A stretch of 33,306 nucleotides of DNA from Deltaproteobacteria bacterium (GCA_016938065.1 JAFGVI010000070.1:1-33306); one strand, 5' to 3'; shown: positions 24,008 to 33,306, numbered from the stretch's first letter. Made by a program: numbers and translations. The notes: generated by a model from the letters alone, not told the origin.

Positions 24008-26143
24008 TTATTCCAGATAATGGTTAATATTAAGAATGAGTACAATATTTCCGCCCGCAAGGATGGTGCAGCCGGAATAAAATTCCTGGTGCTTTGCATA
24101 AAACGATGGCAGCGCTTTCACCACGATATCCTCAATCCCCATAATCAGATCAACGGCAAGACAGGCTTTCGACTTATCGTTGCCGACCAGAATCAGGTTG
24201 ATGAACTCATCTCCGGATTCCACGGGAGAGCGATAGCCCATTAAATTATTCACTCCCAGAACCGGATAAACCACCCCATTGATTTCTACAAAAGCATCCT
24301 CTTTGATCCGATGAATTTTATCCCTTGCGATGCAGGTCATTTTAATTACCACATCCATGGGTATCAGGTAAAGATCGTTGGCAAAACAGATTTTCAGTCC
24401 TTTGGCAACCGAGATGGTGGAGGGCAGAGACAGGCTCAGTCTCGTATATTTACCGGTCTCACTGTCAATCGAAACGATGCCGTTAATATTCCTGATATTA
24501 TCGAGCACCACGTCCATACCCACCCCTCTGCCGGAGACCTCAGACACCTGTTCGGCGGTGGAAAATCCGGGGTGAAAAATCAATTCCCGCGCTTCCTGAT
24601 CACTCAGACTGTCGGCCTCATGCGCCTGAATGACCCCTTTTTCAACAGCTTTTTTTCTCAGAACAACCGGATCCAGCCCCTTGCCGTCGTCGTAAATTTC
24701 AATAATCGTGCGGCCATCCCGGTTTTTTGCGGAAAGCCGGATGGTCCCTTTTTTATCTTTACCCCCGGCCGCTCTCTGCTCGGGGGTTTCCACGCCATGA
24801 TCCAGTGCGTTACGCACCAGATGCATCATAGGATCAGCGATGGCACCAATTACTCGGTTATCAATTTCCGTATCCTCTCCGGCAAATTCCAGCTCAATCT
24901 CTTTGTTTAATTTTTTCGATAAATCTCTCACCAGGCGCGGAAATCGTTGAAACAACGTTTTTACTTTCTGCATCCTCATTTTCATGACCACCCCATCGAG
25001 ATCAGAGATAATCCGATGAAAGCTGTCTTCGGTTTTCTTCAGGAAGGCATCGGTAACCTGGCGCTCATCCTGATTCATCAGCACCCGGAGATTCCGAAAG
25101 GCATTTTTGGCCACGACCAGTTCGCCGATCAGATCACCCAAATCTTCAAGTCGTTCCAATTTTATGGGAATAAAGGTTTCTTCCGGAGATGACGACGGTG
25201 ACGGCGTCGCCTTGAGCGAAACTTGCGGAATCTGGGCATCGTTCGTTGTAAAGTTGTTGGCGGCACTCAGCTCGGCAAGGCTGCCGTAGTGAGCTTTTAA
25301 TCGGCTGATCACCGCATTGGAACTTTCGCTCGGAATCTTTGAATTTTCAAGATCGGCAAAAAGATTTTCCATCTCATCCAGAGAGGCGGTAAAAAGATCA
25401 GTCATCTCCTCTGCAAGCGGCCCCGACCGATGATTTTCAATCTCAGCAAGGCTCAGCAGGCCATTAACAATTGCAGATATTTTATGTAAAACCTGCGCGG
25501 CTGTTCCTCCGGGCAGCAGGGAATCCATTAGAACATCACCATCTCCTTTAACCATAACAAGAAGATGACGCAACTGTTCAACCTCAGCTTTTTGCTCTAC
25601 GGAATTTACAACAATCTGCCGCAGCACGGAAACAAAGGATAACCCCTCTTTGACATATTCAATAATTATGTCCTTTGCCGGGGAGATCTCGCTATTACCC
25701 TCGGCAAACATATCATCAAGTTTCTCGTCCGAATAAAAGGCCCGGGCCCGGGCCAGCAGTCCGACATCCAGATCACATATAAATTTTTTCGCTGTCCGGG
25801 TATCCGGCTGATTAAGGAGCGGCGCAATCTGGTTGAAACCTGACGCCAGCAGAGAAAAAAGCTCCGTGATGAGATCCAGGGTCTCTATATTTGCCGAAAC
25901 ATTATCATGAGTGATGACACCGACCAGCGAGGAGGCCGCATCCAGAAAAGGCAAAAGCGGCTGCAGATCCATAAGCGCTGCTTGCGCAACCAGATTCTTG
26001 ATTTTGTTTTGCAGAAAAATAATCCGGCAGGCGGACGGCTCGACCTTGACCTGGGCAATCAGCTCAGGTAATTCCCGCTCAACCAGAAAAAAATCCTGCT
26101 TAAAATGTAAAAAATCTTCCGGGCTCGCAATAATCAGTTCCAT
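24008..26143 (-). CDS. CheA-like histidine kinase with degenerate N-terminal HPt-like regions
   Basis: A 711-residue cytosolic kinase of the CheA type. The core is complete: dimerisation helices P3 (about 325-400), ATPase P4 with N box HLVRNALDHG (441-450), DDGKGL (485-490) and GRGVGMDVV (538-546), and a CheW-like P5 domain (about 575-711). The first ~320 residues are helical and seem to hold two HPt-like bundles, but neither has the HxxKG phospho-acceptor motif. The first has NKIKN at 46-50, with N46 where the histidine is expected. The second has HKISA at 220-224, lacking the lysine and glycine. Its ATG directly follows the TAA of the REC-HPt gene. It probably phosphorylates a separate HPt protein. 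Confidence 0.88.
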   Translation of the reverse strand: MELIIASPEDFLHFKQDFFLVERELPELIAQVKVEPSACRIIFLQNKIKNLVAQAALMDLQPLLPFLDAASSLVGVITHDNVSANIETLDLITELFSLLASGFNQIAPLLNQPDTRTAKKFICDLDVGLLARARAFYSDEKLDDMFAEGNSEISPAKDIIIEYVKEGLSFVSVLRQIVVNSVEQKAEVEQLRHLLVMVKGDGDVLMDSLLPGGTAAQVLHKISAIVNGLLSLAEIENHRSGPLAEEMTDLFTASLDEMENLFADLENSKIPSESSNAVISRLKAHYGSLAELSAANNFTTNDAQIPQVSLKATPSPSSSPEETFIPIKLERLEDLGDLIGELVVAKNAFRNLRVLMNQDERQVTDAFLKKTEDSFHRIISDLDGVVMKMRMQKVKTLFQRFPRLVRDLSKKLNKEIELEFAGEDTEIDNRVIGAIADPMMHLVRNALDHGVETPEQRAAGGKDKKGTIRLSAKNRDGRTIIEIYDDGKGLDPVVLRKKAVEKGVIQAHEADSLSDQEARELIFHPGFSTAEQVSEVSGRGVGMDVVLDNIRNINGIVSIDSETGKYTRLSLSLPSTISVAKGLKICFANDLYLIPMDVVIKMTCIARDKIHRIKEDAFVEINGVVYPVLGVNNLMGYRSPVESGDEFINLILVGNDKSKACLAVDLIMGIEDIVVKALPSFYAKHQEFYSGCTILAGGNIVLILNINHYLE

Positions 26144-26962
26144 TTAATTAAAGATATCCTGATTCAATATAGATTGCACTTCGCTCAGCACTGCAGCACA
26201 CTCTTTTTCAAGCATAAGTAAAAGATCTTCGGCTCCGGCAAGACTCTGATCTTGCGCCATCGCTTCCAGAGCTTCAGCTATCTTGACGGCACTGGGCGCT
26301 GCCATATATTTGAGCATCCCTTTCAGGCGATGGGAGCTCTTTTTAAGTTCAATACAATTTTTTTCCTCAATACTGCAACGTATTTTATCAAGAACCGGCC
26401 GATAAGTCGCTTGAAAAGCTTCCAGGCACCGGCTTAAAAGAGACTTACTCTGGTTCATAATCTCCATAAGTTCATCTACAGCAATCGTTTTTCCCACTAC
26501 CGGGCCTGGTTCGGACTCCATTTCTACAACTCCCGCCGGGCGGACTTTCCCTGTCAAAGTATGAACAGCTCTCTGAAGAGAATCCTGGTTTAATGGTTTG
26601 ATGAGATAATCATCCATGCCGCAGTTGATAAATTTTTCTCTATCCTGCTTCTGGGCATGGGCGGTCAGGGCGATGATTGGTATTCGGGGCAGGTTGTGCT
26701 TTTTTTCAAGTTCTCTTATCCTGACGCTTGCTTCAAAACCACTCATGAGAGGCATCTCTCCATCCATCAGAATAAGATCAAATTTTTCATTATTGAACAT
26801 TTCTACCGCTTCAATGCCGTTTCGGGCAATTTCAACCTTCCCCAGATTCATACTTTCAATTATTTTGACGGCGACCAGCCGGTTTACGAGAACGTCCTCG
26901 ACCAGAAGAATTCTGAAATAAACCGGAACCTGTCGGCAAGCTTTATCATCTGTATTATTCAT
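26144..26962 (-). CDS. REC-HPt phosphorelay protein
   Basis: A 272-residue soluble protein. The N-terminal receiver (about 16-135) has the acidic pair in LVEDV, phospho-acceptor D67 in LMDGEMP, T100 and the conserved lysine K122 in LIKPLN. A short proline-rich linker leads to an HPt domain (about 160-270) with H211 in SSHRLKGML. This unit normally forms the last two modules of a hybrid kinase, here encoded alone. It is the first intact gene of the cluster, with its stop abutting the CheA-like start. An AAAGG ribosome site lies upstream, and the pseudogene remnant ends 27 bases before it. It can both receive and pass on phosphate. Confidence 0.9.
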   Translation of the reverse strand: MNNTDDKACRQVPVYFRILLVEDVLVNRLVAVKIIESMNLGKVEIARNGIEAVEMFNNEKFDLILMDGEMPLMSGFEASVRIRELEKKHNLPRIPIIALTAHAQKQDREKFINCGMDDYLIKPLNQDSLQRAVHTLTGKVRPAGVVEMESEPGPVVGKTIAVDELMEIMNQSKSLLSRCLEAFQATYRPVLDKIRCSIEEKNCIELKKSSHRLKGMLKYMAAPSAVKIAEALEAMAQDQSLAGAEDLLLMLEKECAAVLSEVQSILNQDIFN

Positions 26963-26989
26963 ATCAGTAAACCTTTAGCATAGGGCCAG

Positions 26990-27383
26990 TCAGCAGAAAT
27001 CGGGATAATGCTTTTTCAAACCTTCCGGGCAGATGCCGTGACGGAACTTGACGTTTACATACTTGCTGATATAGCCCTCCACCTGTTCCCAGCAGCCCTG
27101 ATCGTCACGAATCTTTTCACCTGATCCGGATGGGTACTCAGTTTCCGGCCAGACGTAAAGAGTGTATCACCATAAAAATCAATACCGTAAGCGCCTGGCT
27201 TGATAACTGTCGCAGGAATATTTCGTTGTTCCAGATAGTAGGGTTCATCAGTTATATAAGCATTGAAAACATCAGTTTTACCCTCTATCAGGTCATTGAC
27301 ATCGAAACTGCTGGGAATAATATCAACCTGATCAGGTGTAACTCCTTCGTTACGGAATAAGGCCAGATCATGGCAGCCTTTAG
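26990..27383 (-). pseudogene. Remnant of an NMT1/THI5-like binding-protein sensor fused out of frame to the C-terminus of a PAS/kinase-type protein
   Basis: No intact start or domain is left. From 27383 leftward, one frame reads HDLALFRNEGVTPDQVDI, then DVNDLIEGKTDVFNAYITDE, then YGIDFYGDTLFTSGRKL and DQVKRF. This is the second half of an NMT1/THI5-like substrate-binding domain of the kind found on sensor kinases. Near 27107-27120 the match moves to another frame, KIRDDQGCWEQVEGYISK followed by FRHGICPEGLKKHYPDF and a TGA at 26990-26992. That is a C-terminal tail common on deltaproteobacterial PAS/kinase and response-regulator proteins. The kinase middle and the N-terminus are gone. The junction sequence fits recombination between two near-identical short stretches. 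Confidence 0.75.
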
Positions 27384-27424
27384 AAAAAAATAGCCGTGCC
27401 GCCTTTTTTCAAGCAACACGGCTA
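27384..27424 (-). terminator. Intrinsic terminator of the Cache/CheD-MCP-CheW operon
   Basis: For a leftward transcript, the arms TAGCCGTG and CACGGCTA pair perfectly (27417-27424 with 27391-27398). The stem can extend by two wobble and two Watson-Crick pairs. It is followed at once by seven T (27390-27384). It lies 159 bases downstream of cheW. The bases between (27425-27582) show no gene. Confidence 0.8.
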
Positions 27425-27582
27425 TCTATTTTCATTCATATTCCTTATCCAATACGCCTGCTTTCAGCCAGTTGCATGGTGCATTAAGCGCAAGAAAGGT
27501 TTATCGTATATCCTCTTTTCCAACATATCAATCAGTTGAAAACATACTGACAACCTGTTTTGTAGCAACAGACCGGCTTGGA

Positions 27583-28086
27583 TCAGACCGCCTCCTGACT
27601 TTCGGAGAGGGAGGCAAATTCATCTTGATCGACGACGTTGTCGATATCAAGCAGAATCTTGACGCTCTTACCGACCTTGGCCAGACCGAGAATCATTTCC
27701 CGGTCGAGATGGGCGTGCAGTTTCGGCGGAGACTCAATATCTTCACCTTTAATATTGAGAACTTCGGACACTTCATCGACAATTAAGCCGACATTGGAAA
27801 CCGCCCGGTCAGTGGCATCGGTTTCAATTACCACGATGCAGGTTCTATCGGTATGAGAGATTGTCTCAAGTCCAAATTTAGTCCGCAGATCAATGATGGG
27901 AATCACCTTGCCCCGCAGGTTGATGACCCCCTTAACATAATCCGGGGTCTGCGGCAAGACGGTAATCGGCATCAGACCGATGATTTCCTTGATTTTCATG
28001 ATACTGATGCCATACTCTTCGCTGGCAAGTTTAAAGGTCAGAAATTTCCAGATCGCCCCGCTGTCTTTTATCTCCGTTACTTTCAT
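27583..28086 (-). CDS. cheW: Chemotaxis adaptor protein CheW
   Basis: A 167-residue cytosolic scaffold protein that links chemoreceptors to CheA. The CheW fold is evident throughout: FLTFKLASEEYGISIMKIKE, then LPQTPDYVKGVINLRGKVIP (the conserved NLRG region) and VGLIVDEVSEVL. The start at ATG 28086 is preferred because GGGAG lies eight bases upstream. A GTG at 28116 in the same frame adds ten residues without a clear ribosome site. It follows the chemoreceptor gene in the same operon and is the last gene before a strong intrinsic terminator. Its partner could be the CheA-like kinase at 24008, which has a P5 domain, or a CheA outside the window. Confidence 0.93.
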   Translation of the reverse strand: MKVTEIKDSGAIWKFLTFKLASEEYGISIMKIKEIIGLMPITVLPQTPDYVKGVINLRGKVIPIIDLRTKFGLETISHTDRTCIVVIETDATDRAVSNVGLIVDEVSEVLNIKGEDIESPPKLHAHLDREMILGLAKVGKSVKILLDIDNVVDQDEFASLSESQEAV

Positions 28087-28143
28087 ATATTTTCTCCCGC
28101 TTTGGTAGTCGATCACTTTAGGATTGCGTGAGTTGTTCCCGCT

Positions 28144-30498
28144 TCAGAAGCCTTCAAAATCATCCGAACCGTGGGCCATGTCATCCAGGGGAATCAATTC
28201 TTCTGCTTTGTTTTTGGTTTTTTTGCCCGCCTTGGGCCTGGGCAGGACAGACAAGGCATGTGAAGAGTGCTTCCGGCCGGCAGCCTGATTCGTAACCATG
28301 TGCCGCTGGACACTCCGACGCTGACTGCTCTCGCGGCTGCCGGTCACGAGGGCGGAAAGATCCGCGACCAGATCACGCATCTGCTCAGCCTGAGCGTTGA
28401 GCTCTTCGGCCGCGGCGGCCGATTCTTCAGCATTAGCCGCATTCTGCTGGGTCACCTTATCCATTTCTGAAACAGCGATATTGATCTGGTCAATGCCATT
28501 TGACTGCTCCTGTGAAGCAGCCGTAATTTCACCAACGAGGCTGCCGACTTTGTCACTCTTTTCCACGACTTCGTTGATGGCAGTCAGGGTTTTGCTGGCA
28601 ATTTCACGACTCTTGCTGACTTTGTCAACCGTGGTACCGATAAGTTCGGCAGTCGATTTGGCAGCTTCGGCACTACGCGCCGCCAGATTGCGGACTTCGT
28701 CGGCCACCACCGCGAAACCGGCACCGGCTTCACCGGCCCGGGCCGCTTCAACGGCGGCATTGAGCGCCAGAAGGTTGGTCTGAAAAGCAATTTCGTCGAT
28801 GCTCTTGACGATCTTCTGCGTTTCCTGACTGGCGTTGAATATCTCTTCGGTTGACTGATTCAGGCTGTTCATCGCCGCGGAGGCGGCTTTGACCGAAGTC
28901 ATAGTTTCTTTCGTAAGTACGTCGGCCTGTTCGGCATTATCCGCATTCTGTTTGGTCATCGAAGCCATTTCTTCGACCGAGGCCGAACTTTCTTCAAGGG
29001 AAGCCGCCTGTTGCGAAGAACCTTCCGCCAGCGATTGACTGGCCGAGGAAACCTGACCGGCCGCCGCCGCCACCTGATCGGAACCGCTGCTTAAACCGTC
29101 GATAACCCGCTTCAAAAGGGTGTTGATGCTGCGGGTAATCAGCAAGGCCGCGGCAATGGCAATGAGCAGCCCGATCAGCAGACCGATGGCCATCGCCGTC
29201 GAGCTGCGACTCAGCGAAGCCATAGCTTCGTTGGCAATCAATTCGGTATTTTTCATCCCCGCATCCGCCGTATTCTTGCAGGCTGAAATTACCTGATTAC
29301 CAACTTCTTCTCTCTGTTTGCCGATATTCTGAAGCTTGGTCCACTCCTCCAGAAAAGTGCTGAGAGCGGCGGCATAGGCCTTGCCGCTCTCCTGCGTCAC
29401 CTGAATCTGTTTGAGATTTACATCTTTACGGGCAACCGCCCTGAGCTCCTCATATTTCCGGTCAAGCAGCGAAAAATTCTTAAGGGCCTGCTGAATAATT
29501 TCCGGGTCACGCATGGTCTGGGATTTAAAAGCTTTGACCCGGGCGTCATTGCCAAGATCAATAATGTCATTGACCAGGGTAATTTTGAGATTACGTTCTT
29601 GCATGTCCCGGGTCAGCTGTTCCTGTTGCGATGCCAGATAAGCCCCGCAGTTTTCCACATACAGGCCGGCGGCTTTGTCCATCTGGGCTTTGATCCGGCT
29701 GAGTTCACTGCCGCTGTTTTTACCGGAGTTTTCCAGATAGGCCCGCATTGCCATGCCATAGCCGCTGCCCGCTTTTTCGATATTTAACAGCTGATCGAGA
29801 TTAACCTGTCTTGAGGTCTGCGCTCTCAGAGTCGAAGTATGACTCTTCAGATCGTCAAGTTCACTGATGGCGGCTTTCATCAGGGCCTGATCGGCGTTGG
29901 CCTGAGCTTTGAAATTCATGACCCGGACGCGGGTGCCGAGATTGACGATTTCGGTTGCAACTTTGATTTTTTCCTGCCGGGCACTGAGATCACTTTTGAA
30001 AGCCACGTTCTGATCTTTGAGAAAAGCGTTACAGTTGGCCATGTAGGAAGCAGCATTCAGGTCAAGCTTTTTACGACAGGCATCCATCGACGCGATGGTG
30101 GCCTCGGTCTGCTGCATCAGTTTTTCGTAGTTACTTACTGCGGTCTGGGCTTCCTGAACCTGCCCTTTAAGAGCTTTCAGATTGACCGCCTTGTCCGCCA
30201 GCTCCGAGGCTTCGCGCAGATGCGCGGCGACGGCCTGCATCTCTTTTTTGGCATTTTCCAGATATTGCACCTCTTCACTCATACCGTAACCGCGCATCTG
30301 ATACATCACCCGGTTGGAAGCTCCCCTGAGAGCGTTGGCAATTCTGACCTCGGGAACGTATTCCAGGGCCAGCTTCGTAGAATTGCCCTTGGCGGTCAGC
30401 ATGGTTTTAATACTGACGGCGCCCAGAATTATCGCAATCAAAATCACGATTGCAAAGCCGATACCGATTCTTTTTGCCAGGGTCATCTGTCTTCCCAT
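28144..30498 (-). CDS. Methyl-accepting chemotaxis protein with long repetitive helical (HBM-like) sensor region
   Basis: A 784-residue transmembrane chemoreceptor. TM1 is at about 11-31 and TM2 at about 436-455. The ~400-residue periplasmic part is all-helical and seems to hold three related units: VNLKAL at 106-111, VNLDQL at 232-237 and VNLKQI at 360-365, spaced about 127 residues, and NCNAFL/NCGAYL about 128 apart. This resembles the helical bimodular sensor family but is longer. The cytoplasmic part is the usual coiled-coil hairpin, with tip [20 protein letters not shown] (567-586) and [10 protein letters not shown]. The C-terminus ends in an acidic tail with DDFEGF, possibly a tether for adaptation enzymes. 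AGAGGAG precedes the ATG. It lies between the Cache/CheD-like gene and cheW. Confidence 0.93.
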   Translation of the reverse strand: MGRQMTLAKRIGIGFAIVILIAIILGAVSIKTMLTAKGNSTKLALEYVPEVRIANALRGASNRVMYQMRGYGMSEEVQYLENAKKEMQAVAAHLREASELADKAVNLKALKGQVQEAQTAVSNYEKLMQQTEATIASMDACRKKLDLNAASYMANCNAFLKDQNVAFKSDLSARQEKIKVATEIVNLGTRVRVMNFKAQANADQALMKAAISELDDLKSHTSTLRAQTSRQVNLDQLLNIEKAGSGYGMAMRAYLENSGKNSGSELSRIKAQMDKAAGLYVENCGAYLASQQEQLTRDMQERNLKITLVNDIIDLGNDARVKAFKSQTMRDPEIIQQALKNFSLLDRKYEELRAVARKDVNLKQIQVTQESGKAYAAALSTFLEEWTKLQNIGKQREEVGNQVISACKNTADAGMKNTELIANEAMASLSRSSTAMAIGLLIGLLIAIAAALLITRSINTLLKRVIDGLSSGSDQVAAAAGQVSSASQSLAEGSSQQAASLEESSASVEEMASMTKQNADNAEQADVLTKETMTSVKAASAAMNSLNQSTEEIFNASQETQKIVKSIDEIAFQTNLLALNAAVEAARAGEAGAGFAVVADEVRNLAARSAEAAKSTAELIGTTVDKVSKSREIASKTLTAINEVVEKSDKVGSLVGEITAASQEQSNGIDQINIAVSEMDKVTQQNAANAEESAAAAEELNAQAEQMRDLVADLSALVTGSRESSQRRSVQRHMVTNQAAGRKHSSHALSVLPRPKAGKKTKNKAEELIPLDDMAHGSDDFEGF

Positions 30499-30524
30499 GT
30501 TACTTCTCCTCTTGCGATTTAGGG

Positions 30525-32063
30525 TTAATATGTAAGTTTTTCATTATCCTCCTCCATGACTGTTTGAATGATCCTGCCCAGATTTACACTCTCCACCTGA
30601 GAAAAAAACTGCTCTGGCGTGATGCCCGGCCGCATTTTCCAGAAGGTGCGTAATTGATTGTCGCTGTAGCTGTAACTGATTGAAGCCGATACGGCCGTGG
30701 GATTGTAGAGGAGATTGATCTGGGACAAAAAGAAACCTTCGTCGACCAGTTTGTCGATCGCGGCGCTGAAGCTCTCCTGGTGGGGGGCGATCAGGGTGAA
30801 GACCATCGATCGTTTTTCACAGGGATAGATATCGAAACTTTTAATCTTTTTAATAATCTGGCCAAGGAGATTGGTACCTGCAAAACCGTAGATCCGATCA
30901 ATCGGACTGATGTGGGCCATGTAGGCAAATTTTCCAGGAAAAGCCGCAATCAGGCCGGTGCAGGTAGCGATTCCAAAAGTGCAGAGTTCTTCGTTGTCGG
31001 CGGCCCGGGCAAATTCATCCATATCGATGCGCAAAACCTCTCGGGAACCGGCTGCGCCGGGCGAGGTTCCCGAATTTACCGGCGCCCGGTCGAGCGTTTG
31101 CTGCAGCCGGTCGGCATAATATTTGCGATGACGGGCGTAATGGGTGGTGATGATCTCCCCACGGTCGACCTTAGCGACTACCAGCCACTGGGTTTGCATA
31201 AATTCGACGACGGCAAAAGAGCTTAAGGCATGATGCCCGCGATAATCAATGACGGCCCGATGCCCCTGACCTTCGGCGAATTTGGTTTTGATATTGCGAT
31301 CATCGAGCTTCTTTTTAAGAATGGTTGAACTGCCGAAAAAATTTGACTCCGTCAACATCAAACCCTGCTGGTTAACCAGAAAAGTTTCTCCGGTCTGCCC
31401 CAGGTTTTCAGTACCGGAAAAGATGGCGTTAACCTTGTTGATAGCACATTGAAGAACGATCCAGCCAACATGCTCCTGATCTTTAAGCACCGGCTCAATA
31501 AAAAATGAAGCGGGTTCACGGGAAGGACCGTAGTCGTGAAAATCGACAAAAACTTCAGTGCTGCTGCCCTTTCTCAGGGCTAAAGAGAGTGGATTATCCT
31601 GAGTCAGGAGCAAATTGTCTCGGGTTTTGTATTCCCGCCGCAGGCTGAAAATCACCCGGCCCTGACGGTTGACAAAAACGATGTCATAGAAGGAAAAATA
31701 GTTGTCAACGTAGTAACGGCTGAAACTCTCTTTGAGGGTTTCAACCTTTTCGGTCAGCGCTATCGGAACCTGCCCCTGAAGGCAGGCTTGATCGTAGGCC
31801 AGATTGATGAGAAAGCAATCTTTCAGCATTCGATCTTCCGCTGCCTGGCGAGCCAGTTTATGAATCCGCTCGCAGAACCTCTGCAGCTGCAGGACTCTTT
31901 CTTTTCTGGCGTAATCCAAGCTGACAAAGGCCCAGTCGTAGATCCCTTTGTTGGCCGCAGCGGGCGCGGCCGGCAGCAGAAAAAAGAGCAGCAGAATAAT
32001 GCAGATAAGATTCGGGGCTGAGAAGCGGCAATTGTGCTGACGAAGCAATAAAGTTTTTTTCAC
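30525..32063 (-). CDS. Secreted Cache-domain protein with C-terminal CheD-like (deamidase-fold) domain
   Basis: A 512-residue protein starting at GTG 32063 (GGAAAG upstream). Residues 1-37 are a signal peptide (hydrophobic core, then PAAPAAA). Residues ~45-305 resemble a double Cache sensor, with strand phrases [36 protein letters not shown] and [10 protein letters not shown]. No second membrane helix follows. Residues ~345-470 look like CheD, the chemoreceptor glutamine deamidase: CTFGIATC at 361-368, KFAYMAH at 378-384, [12 protein letters not shown], then [21 protein letters not shown]362, C368 and H384 match the Thr-x5-Cys-x15/16-His spacing of CheD. The gene heads the operon with the chemoreceptor and cheW. 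Catalysis and periplasmic location are inferred. A ligand-binding role without catalysis is possible. Confidence 0.72.
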   Translation of the reverse strand: MKKTLLLRQHNCRFSAPNLICIILLLFFLLPAAPAAANKGIYDWAFVSLDYARKERVLQLQRFCERIHKLARQAAEDRMLKDCFLINLAYDQACLQGQVPIALTEKVETLKESFSRYYVDNYFSFYDIVFVNRQGRVIFSLRREYKTRDNLLLTQDNPLSLALRKGSSTEVFVDFHDYGPSREPASFFIEPVLKDQEHVGWIVLQCAINKVNAIFSGTENLGQTGETFLVNQQGLMLTESNFFGSSTILKKKLDDRNIKTKFAEGQGHRAVIDYRGHHALSSFAVVEFMQTQWLVVAKVDRGEIITTHYARHRKYYADRLQQTLDRAPVNSGTSPGAAGSREVLRIDMDEFARAADNEELCTFGIATCTGLIAAFPGKFAYMAHISPIDRIYGFAGTNLLGQIIKKIKSFDIYPCEKRSMVFTLIAPHQESFSAAIDKLVDEGFFLSQINLLYNPTAVSASISYSYSDNQLRTFWKMRPGITPEQFFSQVESVNLGRIIQTVMEEDNEKLTY

Positions 32064-32106
32064 AGATAACTTTCCGGCAAACGGTTATTTTAAAAATCTT
32101 GTTACC

Positions 32107-32134
32107 AATATAACAAAATCTGTGCCGGGGACAA
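32107..32134 (-). promoter_or_regulatory. Candidate promoter of the Cache/CheD-MCP-CheW operon
   Basis: Read on the - strand, TTGTCC (32134-32129) and TATATT (32112-32107) lie 16 bases apart, about 45 bases before the GTG start at 32063. They lie downstream of the cheB terminator, as expected for a new operon. Overlapping bases also partly resemble a sigma54 site, so the sigma factor is uncertain. Confidence 0.4.
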
Positions 32135-32227
32135 CAATAACGCAAAACTTTATTCAATGTTCTGTATTTACTAGAGAAAATTCAGAGGCCGAGGGATTTT
32201 TTAACAGAATGGACAAGGGGGGGCATG

Positions 32228-32269
32228 AAAAAATCCGGGAAACCGGACAATTTCATCCGATTTCCCGGA
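32228..32269 (-). terminator. Intrinsic terminator downstream of cheB
   Basis: The arms TCCGGGAAACCGGA (32234-32247) and TCCGATTTCCCGGA (32256-32269) form a 14-base stem with an eight-base loop. The single imperfect pair becomes a G-U wobble in the leftward RNA, and six T follow (32233-32228). It is about 100 bases past the cheB stop. This separates cheB from the next operon and accounts for much of the 307-base gap at 32064-32370. Confidence 0.8.
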
Positions 32270-32370
32270 CAAGAGTTGCCGGGTTTGACCCAGATTTTCA
32301 TACCTTCGAAAAGGCGTTATCAAACAAAAATATTACTGACGCGGACAGAGCCAGCAAAAAAAGTGCCACA

Positions 32371-33306
<936 letters not shown>

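Noticed and set aside
27130-27360. A 76-codon + strand frame between the two signalling operons.
   Set aside because: The - strand here reads as NMT1/THI5-like binding-protein sequence, and the + frame is its shadow.
32110-32130. A sigma54-like site upstream of the Cache/CheD-like gene (CGGCAC, five bases, TTGT on the - strand).
   Set aside because: It lacks the leading T and the GC of the -12 element. An overlapping sigma70-like pair fits as well or better, so it was not listed as a separate feature.

Overview
The window looks like a chromosomal segment of a Gram-negative, probably anaerobic deltaproteobacterium (Desulfobacterota/Desulfuromonadota type). The evidence is a PpcA-like triheme cytochrome c7, a TamA/TamB pair (so an outer membrane), the carboxynorspermidine route to polyamines, and an unusually dense set of histidine kinases, response regulators and chemotaxis proteins. 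This placement rests on gene content only. There are no tRNA or rRNA genes, no CRISPR array and no transposase.

The left part (1-15682) is all on the + strand and mostly housekeeping. It holds the end of a PsiE-like membrane protein, a carboxynorspermidine dehydrogenase/decarboxylase pair, a cytochrome c7, a CorA-type transporter whose gene overlaps tamA, then tamB, a CNNM/HlyC-type CBS protein, an amino-acid permease fused to two Usp-like domains, and a PilZ protein whose stop codon overlaps the start of an RNase II/R-family gene.

The right part (15748-33306) is all on the - strand and is signalling. Read in the direction of transcription from the right edge it has three blocks. (a) cheB (5' end outside the window) ends at an intrinsic terminator. 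(b) A second operon encodes a secreted Cache protein with a CheD-like C-terminal domain, a methyl-accepting chemotaxis protein with a long repetitive helical sensor region, and CheW, and ends at another intrinsic terminator. (c) A phosphorelay cluster encodes REC-HPt, a CheA-like kinase, two stand-alone receiver proteins, an HPt protein, a Cache/PAS hybrid kinase interrupted by an in-frame TAA, a PhnD-like binding protein and a second hybrid kinase. A decayed remnant of a substrate-binding-protein/PAS sensor lies between (b) and (c).

Three observations stand out. The first is the apparently periplasmic CheD-like domain, which keeps the Thr/Cys/His spacing of the chemoreceptor glutamine deamidase and sits next to a chemoreceptor. 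The second is a CheA-like kinase whose N-terminal HPt-like regions lack the phospho-acceptor motif, encoded beside two separate proteins that carry intact HPt motifs. The third is that two sensor genes in the same cluster are broken, one by a nonsense codon and one by truncation plus an internal deletion that appears to have used a short repeat.
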